DNA of 64,000 bases from Gamsiella multidivaricata (Eukaryota; Mortierellomycota; Mortierellomycetes; Mortierellales; Mortierellaceae): NCBI RefSeq assembly GCF_025024155.1, contig NW_026251731.1, positions 124,001-188,000 of the forward strand, written 5' to 3'. Positions 25,401-36,450 of the stretch are shown here, in pieces. The notes beneath the pieces were generated by a model. The model had not been told where the DNA came from. It made no database searches and saw only the letters and a program-made list of their open reading frames with translations. Numbering within the stretch: the first letter of the stretch is position 1; every line of letters starts with the position of its first letter. The position numbers were made by a program, and so were the translations under genes.

Positions 25401-27573
25401 TACTGATCAAGTTCTTCGGACAACAGGAAGCCTTGAATACGACGGGTGGCAACAAGAATAGCAGTCGTGTCGCTCAAGAGATGGTCGAAGGCGGAGATGG
25501 GTTTGCTTAAAAGGCCAAAGAGTGTCAAGCTAACAAAGATTATCTGTGGGGTGATCTCGCCGGGTGTACCACCCGGTCCACCGACTACTGCGAAGATTCC
25601 AAAGGAGAGCAGACTCATAAACATAGTAGTTGAGAAGGTGAGGGTCATGGCCGAGTAGACAACGCCGAATCGACGAAGGACAGCCATCTCGGTATCGCGG
25701 TATGCTGCAATCCTCGATTTGAATGCGTCCTCTAAGAATAAGTAATAGTAAAAAAAAAAAAAAAAAAAAAAAAGATTAATATATCTGTTTTGATCTTCCA
25801 TCGACACTGTCAATCGAAAGTTAAGACTTACCCCATGCATACAACTTGATGGTGCGAATAGAAGTGAAAAGCTCCGTTACCAGTCGAATCCTACTATCCA
25901 TCGCCGCCAACTTTGCGTCTTTGATATCTGAAAAGATGACCGAGACCTTCTTCTGAATAGGCATCAATCCCACGACCGTGACCAATCCCACCAGAGCGCA
26001 CCATCCCAATTGATAGTAAAGCATCCAAAGCGCTATAGTCAGCTCGATCGGCGCTGAAATCCACTGAGGTAGTGTATTCAAGGCACTTGTCCACTTCTCA
26101 GCATCGACAGACATATGGTTGGTGATTGATCCTGTCGTCTGTGTCCGTCTCGCCTCTGGCGATAGTCGAATAGCCTTCCTGTAGATCAATCCAATGAGTC
26201 CCGAACGGATTTCCATACCACGATCCGCATTCAATTGCGTGAGCTGCGCGCCAGCGACAGAGCTCATCAGCGAGGTCATGAACATCAAGAACGCCAGCAA
26301 AATACCAGTGGACAGTGGCTGTGGGGACCTCGAAGCTGAAGACTGCATAAAATCGAGGATGCGGCCCAGAAGTACGGGTTGGAGATAGATAAGGGCTGTA
26401 GATGCTACACGACAGAGCACAATGGGTGCCCATCCGATCCATCCGTAGGTTGCAGCAATGATCTTCAGTAGGAGCCATGACTGCCTCTTATTCTGTTGAC
26501 CTTTGGGCAGGGCTAAGAATTGGGCCTCGTGTTTCGTCCAGGTCACACCGAGGGCGGCGTACGCATTCTCTGATTTGATCCGTCTGGGCATTAGATCCAC
26601 AATATCCGATAACAATAGCGGGCGCTTGTACCCAAGGCTCATGATCCGCTGAATATAATGGAAGGATAGTCGGGAGAGCAGGTTCGCTTTTTCAAAGACA
26701 CTGGCATCAGAGTTTCGCTGCACTCGGGTGTTTTCTCTTGGCCAGGCCTCGATAAGAAACCCAAGGATGAGAGCGCCGAGATACCAGCTCATGGATGAGG
26801 ATGTTGTTGGTATGTCGGGATAATTCTGATCGGATGTGTAGAGAACGATCGCGGTGCCGATGATCGCGGTAATATAGTAGCCGAGGATTGAATCAGAGGC
26901 CCGGATAGAGAACTTGGACTCAAATTGGTTCAATACGATCGCCAGCACCTATTCGTAACAAAAAATCGACATTTGCACGCTCAGTCTTGAGACTAAATAT
27001 AGTGGTGCCTTATAGATAGAACTAGGTATCATGGAGTAGGCACTGACCCATGCAATGAACATCGACCCGGGGGCAAGCAAGACGGACAAGTCTGAGGTTT
27101 CTGGCGAGTTGAGTAGCGAGTGCAGGAGCGTACAGCATGCGAGCAGCATGAGAAAGAGGGATGGCCAGTAGATCCAGGCGGTCCTGCCAAGATGGTGTTG
27201 TTTTCCATGGCGTACCAGCCAGTGGAGACGAATCGCAAAGAGGATGCAGGCGAGTGTGGCGGGCAGAGTCAAGAGAAATCTAAATGGCGACGAGAGGATG
27301 GAAGTGTGAGTTAGAGTGAAAAGAGAGAGTGGAGTTGCAGGAAAATACATGTAGAGTCTTACATTCTCTGGAAACATGGATCACTTATTAACTAGACGGG
27401 AATAGGGGAAATGTAAGTGAGTGTCCACTTGGGCGAAGCAGATTTTTGTAGCCATAGTTGACATGTACACTCCTTTCGAATTGGCATACCATTGAACTAG
27501 AATTCGGGCAAAGACCTGATTGTGGCGTCTGTGGCGGTCCCTTTGGGATGAAGGTGGTGTTTGTAGTGTTCAT
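22424..27573 (-). CDS. ABCC-subfamily (MRP-type) full ABC transporter, copy 3
   Basis: Complete ABCC exporter of 1522 residues. Exons: 27490-27573, 27363-27391 (29 nt), 27048-27279, 25832-26948, 24099-25731, 23597-23993 and 22424-23500 (4569 nt, in phase). The N-terminus MNTTNTTF has NXT sites, as expected for an extracellular or luminal end; an upstream in-frame ATG at 27612 is possible. The 29-nt exon codes LISDPCFQR and restores the alignment with copies 1 and 2. NBD1: GRIGQGKSS (about residue 673), LSGGQKQRISLARA, YLLDDPLSAVD. NBD2: GRTGAGKSS (about 1293), FSVGQRALICLARA, LVLDEATAAVD. It lacks the intron that copies 1 and 2 have after the KA dipeptide (YAKAASYRN is uninterrupted). Two introns carry long homopolymer tracts. 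Confidence 0.95.
24010..24031. repeat. Poly(A) tract inside an ABCC copy 3 intron
   Basis: About 22 consecutive A on the plus strand, which is poly(U) in the transcript. It sits just upstream of the 3' splice site in the intron 23994-24098 and so acts as the polypyrimidine tract. Confidence 0.9.
25750..25773. repeat. Poly(A) tract inside a second ABCC copy 3 intron
   Basis: About 24 consecutive A on the plus strand, poly(U) in the transcript, near the 3' splice site of the intron 25732-25831. Confidence 0.9.
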
Positions 27574-28317
27574 TTGAAGAAGGATGAAAAGGAACGGAGA
27601 AAGCGGTTGCAATTGAAGGTTGGCTATGTGTTAGGCATTATATACAGGAGCGCTGCAATGAGAAATCCGCAGTTTTTGCCTTCTTCCGTTCAGATTGCGG
27701 CCGATCCAACCTTATTTCGGCTACCTCTGCTTGGTGTTTGTGCTTCACGCGATCGAGTGCCTGTTCAGCCATCGCTCTTTCATCCGTCGCACCCTCTGCT
27801 CAACCTCTTCTCTTCCAGGGTAAATACCTTTTACTGCGCGCCAGGCATGAACTTTGGCCAACGAGGACGGTGGAGTGTCAACGCATATCATTGTGTCAAG
27901 AAGTCGATCGTCCAGCGGAGTACACCTATCCTTATCCGCACAAAGCAGTCGAGAAACAGGAGCCGACTGTTGCCAGCTTGCTGCAGGTTCATATGGACAG
28001 TCTGTTGATGCTCTTTCCTCTTGGCAAAAGACTGGTGTATTGGGTGCGCCTTTTTTTTTAAAACATAGAAAAAAGGGATTCCCCTTAAGCCTGTCGTCCG
28101 CTGAGGGTTTCCCCCTACCCCACTGAGGACATCCACTCAACGTCCTTCCCCGCAAACAGCAACAGCCCGACTTTACCAAAGCGCCGAACTCCTCATTCAT
28201 TCTCGACACATCCTCAACTGCCTTGGACACATTCGAAGCCAAAGGCGCACATTTCTATTCCTTCTCATAACGAATAACACGCGATCCCTCACAACGGCTT
28301 CCGAGAACTGATTTCGA
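27574..28317. other. Divergent intergenic region between ABCC copy 3 and the S2P gene
   Basis: Shared upstream region of two divergently transcribed genes, about 740 bp. A minus-strand open frame (27745-28242) spans most of it, but it lacks an ATG at its 5' end and matches no family I know, so it is not annotated as a gene. Confidence 0.5.
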
Positions 28318-30872
28318 ATGGGACTTGCCCAACTACTGGTGCCGTTCCTCGTCACCTGGTTCGGCATCCATGCCTTTCTCTTTCTTCTACAGCGGTTCCT
28401 GAACCGCCCCAATTTGCCCGTCGGCCCAGGCAGTGGTCCTGTTCGTAACAATTGACTTCTTTCCTGAGATTACCTATGCGTTTGCTCTTTATTCTAGCGT
28501 AAAAATGTATATCCGAGCGTGTGTTCCTAACACCTTCCTCTATCTTATTTTTACTATCCCTCCGCAGGAATACGAGCTCCTCCCTACAGCAATATCAACA
28601 ACTGCAAGCTCAGGATCGGGACAACTATCACCGGGAGGAACCTCCAAAACCGGAGGGCCTTCCAGCGGATTACTGGTCAAGCCATTCTATATCCGTTTCT
28701 CAACCACGACTCTCAACTCTTTCTTCTTCCGACTCGGCAATTCACCCCGACTGGCGCGCTTCTGGAGAGTCTGGTATGGTCTTGGAGTCGCCTTTGGCAT
28801 GGTGGCCATGGTCGCCGGATGCGCTTTGCTGATGTATGCGGCCATCAGGTTGATCGCAGTGGCGGGCTCAGCGATCTGGACACTATGGCCGCTAGGATCA
28901 GTAGACGTGGATCAGAATCAGAGCCATCATTTGGGGTCTGTCAGAGGACGCCAGCAGGACGTGGAAGGATCGTTGAATCGGTTCAGGAAACGTGGTTTGG
29001 GCGATAATACGAAGGCGGTTTCCAATACGGCGGCTATTTCCACGGATGCATCGGAAAACGAGATGGTGTTTGTGCCAGTTGTAAGTGCTACATGGAAACG
29101 ATTAAGGTGCATAATGGCAGGAGGCCCAAGGAACGTTCAAGGATGCTGAATGAAAGCATTGTTCATATTCTCTAGATCCCAGGTGTCACCTTACCCATCT
29201 CGCACCTTCCATATTATTTGATCGCGCTTCTCATCTCTGGGATCTTCCACGAAGCAGGGCACGCCATTGCAGCAGCTCGGTAAGCCTTCTTGACAAGAGC
29301 TTTCTCTTGCTTTTCTTTCTTTTCACAAGCGATCGATATCGCCTAATGATCATTCCAACATACCAAACTCCTGTTAGAGAAAAGACACAAGTGTCATCAA
29401 CAGGCATCTTCTTGTACATATTATACCCCGGAGCCTTTGTCGATATTTCGTCGCGAGCCTTGGCGATCATGTCGCCCCTACAACAACTAAGAGTCATCTG
29501 TGCAGGCGTCTGGCACAATGCGGTTCTATTTTTCGCAGCATGGATCTTTTTATCTAGTGGCGCACTACAGTTGTCATTCAGACTCATCGGCTGGAAGCAC
29601 ATGGATGATGGAATCAGCGTGGTCGATGTCGCTCAAGTAAGTGGATGCGGATGAAATTGCGTAAGGACTTGATCTGCAAACCCGCTGTGTTGAAAACAAC
29701 GGCCTCTTACTGAGCATGCTGCTTCTGCGTGAATACCATTTAGGTATCCCCGCTCTCTGAAGTGTTGAAACCCGGCAGTGTCATTACGAGGTTGGATGAT
29801 ACATTGCTAAAGGGCGACCCCCTCAATATCTGGTCCAACGCCCTTCTACCCTCAGCAGCATCAGAATATGGCCACGTATCACCAGCCCAGGATTCCGGCT
29901 TTTGCATACCCAACACCCTCCTATTCGGTGAGCCATACGTTTGAGGTTGTTTCCATTTGACGCGGATCAAACCCTCAAGACAAAACGTTCCTCGTGCTAA
30001 CAGTATCGATCTATCGACCCTCTATATCGTAACTAGTAAAACCCTCGGACTGCTGCTTATTCACCCCGGACACACAATTCGGCCACTCCAAGGACAGTTC
30101 GCTCTCATGCTTCACGCCCTTCGACCCCTCAGACCCCTCACAAACACCTCTCTCCGACGATCTCGGCGAAAGAATCCTCGCCAAAAATGGGCAATGCCTC
30201 CCCGCGTTCGACATCCTCGCCAACCCAAACCCTGTCCGCTGCACTCCCCGGAATCCAACCTGCAAAGACGGTACCACCTGTTATCGCCCCTTCATCGCCT
30301 ACAGGACTGGCTCCTTGGTCCGCATCTACTATTCAACACCGTCATGGATGCAATCGAAAGAAACGACAGACACAACAGGATTCAAACCTGATTCAATACC
30401 TTCGCGGGCAGGCGAACATGTGGTTGTGTACCAGGGTGATCCGAAGGATATCTGGGAAGCTGTACAAGTGACAACCATGGAGTCTCGATGGTCATTCCTC
30501 CCACTATGGCTCCCAAACGCGATCTTATTGACGATTCGGTACACGATGTCGTTCTCGTTGGCGCTGTCGGTCTTGAATATCGTCCCGGCGCGGCATTTGG
30601 ATGGCCATCATGCGTTCAAGGCGTTTGTTGCGCTACTGTATTCGATAAGACAGAGTAATAAGGCCACACAGTCTTTACGGGAGAGTCTTGTAGAGTGCTT
30701 GCTAGATAACGGGTCCACAATTGCTGGATCTTCGTCCTCAGGCCTTTCGACGGCGATGTATCCAAAGGGCTCGAGAGTCGTCAAGGGCATGGTCATTAGC
30801 ACCACTGTGCTGCTCGGCGCAGTGATGATCGGCAGCCTTGTGCAGATGGGTATTACCTTTATATGGAAATAA
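28318..30872 (+). CDS. Site-2 protease (MBTPS2-type intramembrane zinc metalloprotease)
   Basis: Membrane-embedded M50 protease that releases membrane-anchored transcription factors such as SREBP or ATF6 relatives in Golgi/ER membranes. Exons: 28318-28444, 28590-29080, 29176-29279, 29378-29636, 29744-29927 and 30037-30872; 2001 nt, 666 residues. Catalytic zinc motif HEAGH (about 231-235) in a hydrophobic segment; ILYPGAFVD (about 256-264) and [16 protein letters not shown] follow as in animal S2P. A PDZ-like segment and a Cys-rich luminal stretch ([16 protein letters not shown]) come next. The third zinc ligand is in [11 protein letters not shown] (about 576). The start gives a first membrane helix [15 protein letters not shown]. 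The acceptor of exon 2 is uncertain: 28590 keeps phase, while 28568 needs another donor. Confidence 0.93.
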
Positions 30873-30892
30873 ACTGCTCTTCACATTTCAGT

Positions 30893-30914
30893 AAAAAAAA
30901 AAAAAAAAAAAAAA
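30893..30914. repeat. Poly(A) tract just downstream of the S2P stop codon
   Basis: About 22 consecutive A, starting 20 bp after the stop at 30872. The gene has introns, so this is not a sign of retroposition of that gene. Confidence 0.9.
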
Positions 30915-31011
30915 GAAACTAAGAGGCAACATTTACAATCACTGCTGTATTATTAATCCGTGCGCTCTATGTTAGGGGTATAGTTGCTAAATCCTTGAAG
31001 TCTAATTGAAA

Positions 31012-34000
31012 CTACATAATGGAAGCTGGCGTCGTGTTCTGAAAGAAGAAATCGCTTCGGCTCTTCTTCAATCGCAGGGTCCTCCTTGGCTGATCGACCG
31101 TCTGCGCGCCATCATTATCACCACCATCCTCCTTACTCGCAAGATCCGCGGCTGATCCAGCAACCTTGGTTGCCGTGGATGATATAGAACTCGACGTCGA
31201 CATCGTCTTAATGCTTCCGTTGTTAATGTAGCTATTGCTCTGGCCCGTCATCGAGCCAACAACTGTCGACATAGACGCCATGGACGGGATAGTACGCATC
31301 GACGCCGCAAGGAGAGTCACTGAAAGGTTCTGCAGCTCCTCTGGCGTCGCAGTCGAGTACTCATCCAAGCAGCATCCTGCGTCTTTCCGCTCGTGCTCCT
31401 CCATCATCGTGTTCGAGCTATAAAGGCTCGATCGGGCCTCCAGTCGGTCTGCCTCCCGTACGCTGAGCGGTTTCAATGTCCATTTGCGGTATCCAGGTCC
31501 AATTGGAACCTTGGAGTGGTGGGTTCCTGCAAGGCCACTGCTGCCACTACCCATCATGCCCTGGGCGTTACCGACACCAACGCCCATCGTGGTGCTACTT
31601 CCTCTCCTGCTCGAAGAACCAAATCTCTGTTGCCTCGGGCGGTTCACACAGCTGTCGGTAGCCGTTATCGTCGTCTGACTTTCGCCTTGCATATCACGCT
31701 GGCTCATGCTCAGAGTTAGCTTCCCGTAATGCTCGTTATGCTCTTGTTCGCTAACATCTCGCAATCGGAAGTAATAAGCCGCGTACAGGGATCGCTTTAC
31801 AGAGACGTTGTACTGTAGTTTTGCCATCGTGAAACGTTCCAATGCATTCACGTCCTTGACGGAGAGACCTTCAAAAATGGCACAGACGTCCGAGTTAAAG
31901 ACCGCAAGGTCTTCCCAGACCTTGATAGAGAGAATCAAGGCGCCAAGGAGGAGTCGACGCCAATTGATGGCATGGAAAGACAGGTTTCCAAGCTCTGTCA
32001 TGCGTTCGACGTAGATCAAAGTGATAACTGCATTTTCAGCTCCTAGGTTCTAAACAAGAGGATTTTTCGATAGTGCATAACTGTCAGTGTTGCATTCAGC
32101 CGAGTGCAACAGAAAGTGAGAGTGAAACAGCGAGCTTGGAATATACCTGGCCGCAGTCAAAGATGAACCGCATAAATTCAAAGATATCGGCTTGGGTCAT
32201 GACAACGCTCATAGATGGCACGTAAGAGGAAGAGTTGACGATGCGTTCAGTCCGGCAGTCGTTCTTTTGGTGCGACTCGAGCACCTTGTCATACAGCACC
32301 CTGGCAACACTATTTTCAATCGACCGAAAAAAAATAAAAAATGCTGATTAGTAAGGACCTTACTTAGTTCCTCAAACGCACGTCTAGCATTAGACTAAAA
32401 TAATGGGTAATGACTTACGCGCGCAAAGTCCCGTCGACATCGCTTTTGGCCATGGTGCTGTCGATATACAGACTAGAGGTTGAATTGCACTTTGTCAACG
32501 AAAATTGTGATACCAGAGGCCTGTTCTCAAACGCGCTCAACGCACCGGGAGCAATACCGCCTAATGTATGGACCATGGTCTGCAGGGTAAGCGAGGGTCG
32601 GGAGCTGCTATGATTCTTGCAATCTGTAGTCTTTACGTTCATTTTGTCGTGCGCCTCGTCCTCCTTCTGAACATAACCCATAGTTTCAGCCAAGGCCGCA
32701 GCAGAAGCTGATTTGATCGCCTGCTGCGTCTGGAGGCTCATCGACGTCGCGGGCGGGTAGAGCTGTTGATCCTGCTTGTGAAGCCCATATAGTGGAGGCT
32801 TCTCACGAACCATATCGTCCATTATTAGGGATGGAGCATCCACCCTGAAATCGGAGCTCGAGTTCAGCAAAGTCGAGCTCGGAGAGGCCGACTCTTCGTA
32901 CGATTGAGATACGGATATGGGATGGGAAGTTGGATACAAGCCTTGGGTGCGCCGAGCTACTATTTTCATATCGCTTTCCTCGGGTAGATCGTCGCCACTA
33001 TTTTCATGTCCCGAAACCAAGTACGTCAACGAATCCTCAGACTCTTCCTCATCGCAGTTATCCAGGGAAAGAAAGAATTCTGACTCAATACATTTAACAA
33101 TATCTTCCAGTCTCGTCTCATGGAATTTTTCTTGTTCCTGGGATTGCTGGGTGTAGATGTTGCCGTTTGACCCAGAGGACTTATGGCGTCCATTACAACG
33201 CCTCTCGCCGCCGCTGTAGGTGACGTCTAATCTTCTGATATCATTGGATCGCACGCGACGGCCTTTGGACTGACCTTCGACCTTGAGCTGCTGCTCCATC
33301 GAAACCTGCTTCTCTGCCCCAGGCTTTCTCGTTCGCCGACGGGGTTTTTTTGTTCGGGCACCATCAGTCTTAGGACCTCTTGCACGTCTGGGGACCATCT
33401 CTCTTTCAGAAATGCTATCAATGCTCCTTTCGTCGGCATCTGCAAAATTCGCCTCGGTGTCATCCGAATTGCATATGCATCTGGGAATACAACTCCGACC
33501 AGACTCCATGCCTGTGTCCTTCTCAGCGATATCCGCAGAAAGGCCATGATGTACCTCAGACGCGTTCCTCAGACTGGTCGCGTCGAGACTTGTGGATGAA
33601 ATCAACTGGCAAGGCTCCTCTTCTCGTAGAAGTTCCTTCACAGAGGACGATGTTGAAGACGGACTGGCAGGTAGTCGCCGAGTGCTTGTATATGTTGTCT
33701 TCATGGACAAATGCTCGTTACCTGTCGCGGGTGACTCAAACACGTCCTTCGTATTGCCAATTTCATCGAGCGAGTACTCATATTCCGAGTCATCTCCATT
33801 TTCTAGACGCGCATCGTAAATGTGATAGTCTTGCACTCCACACCAGGCGGTAAAAAGACCATCTTGAGCGATACATGGATTGTTCTCAATGGGGCGCCCT
33901 TCGACTTCGTCATCGTCACTCTCCTCTTCATCCTCCATGCCCCTACTTGGCAGGAAGTTGCGCCAGTCGTCCGCAATCGGTGCAAATCGCTTGAAATACA

Positions 34001-34708
34001 TAGAATCTGGAGAACACTCTCTCAAGTTACGGCGTACGATCCTGAGTTGCTCCTTAGCCAAGAGTTTTTCCTGGTTCTTGTAGTTTATATTGCCTGTAAG
34101 TTCGTGATGTTGCTTCTGTGCGCGATAAACCGATGCTGAGTCTTGAAAGGTCGAGTTAGAAGCAGAAAGACTTTGCTGCGTTGATGATTCGCTACGGGTG
34201 TACTCCTTGGTCTTTGTTTGATGAGAGGTTTGGTGCTGTTGAGGCTGCTGAAGCTGTGGGTTGCTATTGTTTAGGGGTCGGTTCCGGAAGAGATATTTGT
34301 ATTGTTCGACCGTGGAACTATCCGTTGAAGCATCATGTTGAGGGCCGCGTCGACTGGCAGCACTGCTAGCAGTGGTCTGTGAGAAGAGGAGGTTGGGGTC
34401 CAGAGGCGGGTACTCGGGTGTTCGGCCTTCGTGGTCGGGACCATTGGATGAGTTGCTCTTACGTCCTGCAGGGTTAAGGAAAGCTAACACTGCGGCGGTG
34501 AAAACCAAGTGTGGTGGTCTTAATATGAGCCAATCATCTGCCTTGTATTTTTGCCACCAACCTAAGAATGTGCTGTTGAATATAATCACTTGCCTTTTGA
34601 GGTAGCCTTGAGCAGACTGATAGTGCTCCCTTGAGCTTTAGGCTGGTTCTCCTTGGCAGCCTTTGAAGGTTGCTTCTGGGACACCGCATGATCTGCGGCC
34701 TTGAGCAT
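31012..34708 (-). CDS. Cyclin Y-like protein with a long disordered N-terminus
   Basis: Probable CDK-activating cyclin of the cyclin Y/PCL-like group. Exons: 34594-34708, 32419-34465, 32147-32309 and 31012-32049; 3363 nt, 1120 residues. The first intron uses a GC donor (AAAAG|GCAAGT) with a CAG acceptor. Residues 1-700 are low complexity, rich in Ser, Gln and charged residues, with a basic patch KKPRRRTRKPGAEK. The segment CNSTSSLYIDSTMAKSDVD then VARVLYDKV matches the start of the cyclin Y fold. The cyclin box (about 725-870) contains TLIYVERMTELGNLSFHAIN, ALILSIKVWEDLAVFNSD and LQYNVSVKRSLYAAYYF. The tail is Ser/Thr-rich. The partner kinase cannot be told from sequence; cyclin Y pairs with PFTK-type CDKs and fungal PCLs with Pho85. 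Confidence 0.9.
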
Positions 34709-36450
34709 TGCGTATGGATATATGTAAGGTGCTATTGAGAAGTATGGATATATGGGATCAGACGTGCTTGCTGTGCCTGGTGTGCTTCTTTGCCACGCGT
34801 GGGTCAGGGTGATCGACAGGGGTATAGGGGACAGCGGAGAGTAAAGAAGAGGGGGAGGGAAGGGTAATAGAGGGAAGGAGGTGAGGGGAAGAAAGGCGAA
34901 GAAAGGTATGGGAGGTAGAGGAAGGAATGCAGAGGACAAGGAGGAAGTAAAAGGAAAGGAAAGGAAAGCAGAGGAAAGATAGCAGCGGTGTGTAAGAAAT
35001 ATAGAGAGAAGGAGGTCCAGTTTCTTCAGGATATGGATGGATACGAATGGATACGAATGGATATGAATGGGTATGAGTGGGTATGAATGGATATACACGG
35101 ACATGAATGAATAGCGAACACTTGGACGCAGATGCCAACTGGGCCTGGAAAGAGGATGCGTGGGAGTGCAAGTGCAAGTGCAAGTGTCAGTGCAATGGCA
35201 ACACAGCATGGTACACCACATCTACAGCACACCCTCTGCTATCTACTGCAGCAAAAACAATCCCCCAAGCGCATACGGACACCACCGGTGAACAGCTACA
35301 ACCGCGTCTACAACTACAACTACAACTACAATTGTAACCGCAACTGCAGCTTTAACTGCAACCCCACCGACGATAACAGACACCACGCATCAACTACGCA
35401 TTGGTGGGGCAATACGATATCTATAATGAAAACTCCAATTGACCTCTCTCTTTTTTTTTTTTACTCAGTGAAAGCCCCCCGGGGAATGGATGAGAAAACG
35501 GGGGGACAGAAGGGTGGTTACGCAGTAACACAGATATTCTACTCCTCAATCTCTCGTTTCCATCCCCATCTCGTTATCTTTCCTCCATTAGTATTCCCAT
35601 TCATCTCGATGAAAAAGAAGGTATTTCTCCGCCTTGCTGGTATGCATCAGGCGCGCTGTATTTGTAGAGAGGTGCTGTTGAAGAACGACTATCTGTCGCC
35701 CAGTCGGGACTTAATGGAAACAGCACCATTGCTGTTACACGACCTCCTTTCTCTTGCCCGGACCGCCACTTCTTCAAATCTATCTACATCAACTTCTATT
35801 AATCAATTTTTACTAACTATTACTAAAAAAAACTGTGTCGAGAACGAGAACGGTGAGCGATAAAGAGGATAATAAAAGGGTTGATCGGAGCGAACGCAAC
35901 AAGCTACCCTTTGTCCTCAAAATGTTTACACAGAAACATGAAGATGGAGATGGGGAGAGGGTCAGGGTGGAGCTTTGGTTCCGACGCGTGAGCCACAGGC
36001 TTTCTCTTTAGAGCAATTTATATAAACTATACACATGCCAAGAGCCTTGTTGTTCAACTCCAGTTTCAGCCCCTCCTCTTGTCAATGCTGCAGCTGTGCT
36101 TAATCTGCAAGGTAGAGTGCCTGCTGGGGAAGAGGGAAGGAAATCAATCTCTTATGAAATTTAATATTTAGGAAGTCTATAAAATAAGATTTAACAAGTT
36201 AATCCTCTTCCCGCGCACACGAGAGATTCCAGTCCGTCCACGTATTGACCAAAGATCCCTTTGTTCATTCCATCCCATCCCATCCAGAGAAACAGAAGGA
36301 CTCCCACTTCTAAAAGGCTCGGTCGTCTCTCGTCAACACAGAGCCGTCATTCAGCACCGCTGACGCAGCTCTTTTACGGGGATAGGGAGAAATCAAACAG
36401 GAGCAATTGGAACCCGAATACAGGCTGAACCTCTCTGCATCAGTTAGTTC
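34709..36450. other. Divergent intergenic region with simple repeats, 1.7 kb
   Basis: Lies between the cyclin Y-like gene (-) and the EXD2-like gene (+). It has a purine-rich tract (about 34800-34990), a 10-bp tandem repeat (35041-35090), a CTACAA-type repeat near 35310-35340 and a short T run near 35450. Open frames across it are driven by these repeats and are not supported as genes. Confidence 0.6.
35041..35090. repeat. Tandem 10-bp repeat (ATACGAATGG and variants), five units
   Basis: Successive units read ATACGAATGG, ATACGAATGG, ATATGAATGG, GTATGAGTGG and GTATGAATGG. It sits 330 bp upstream of the cyclin Y-like start, in its promoter region. Confidence 0.85.

Noticed and set aside
27745..28242. 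Minus-strand open frame of 165 codons between ABCC copy 3 and the S2P gene
   Set aside because: It begins with TTG, no in-frame ATG or convincing upstream exon was found, and it matches no family. It may still be the last exon of something, but support is too weak.
34586..35221. Minus-strand open frame of 211 codons overlapping the cyclin Y-like first exon
   Set aside because: Only the last 38 codons, from the ATG at 34708, continue into the conserved gene; the upstream part is purine/pyrimidine-rich promoter repeat.
35132..35863. Plus-strand open frame of 243 codons in the cyclin Y/EXD2-like intergenic region
   Set aside because: Its length comes from simple repeats (CTACAA, CAAGTG); Asn/Tyr/Lys runs and no family resemblance.
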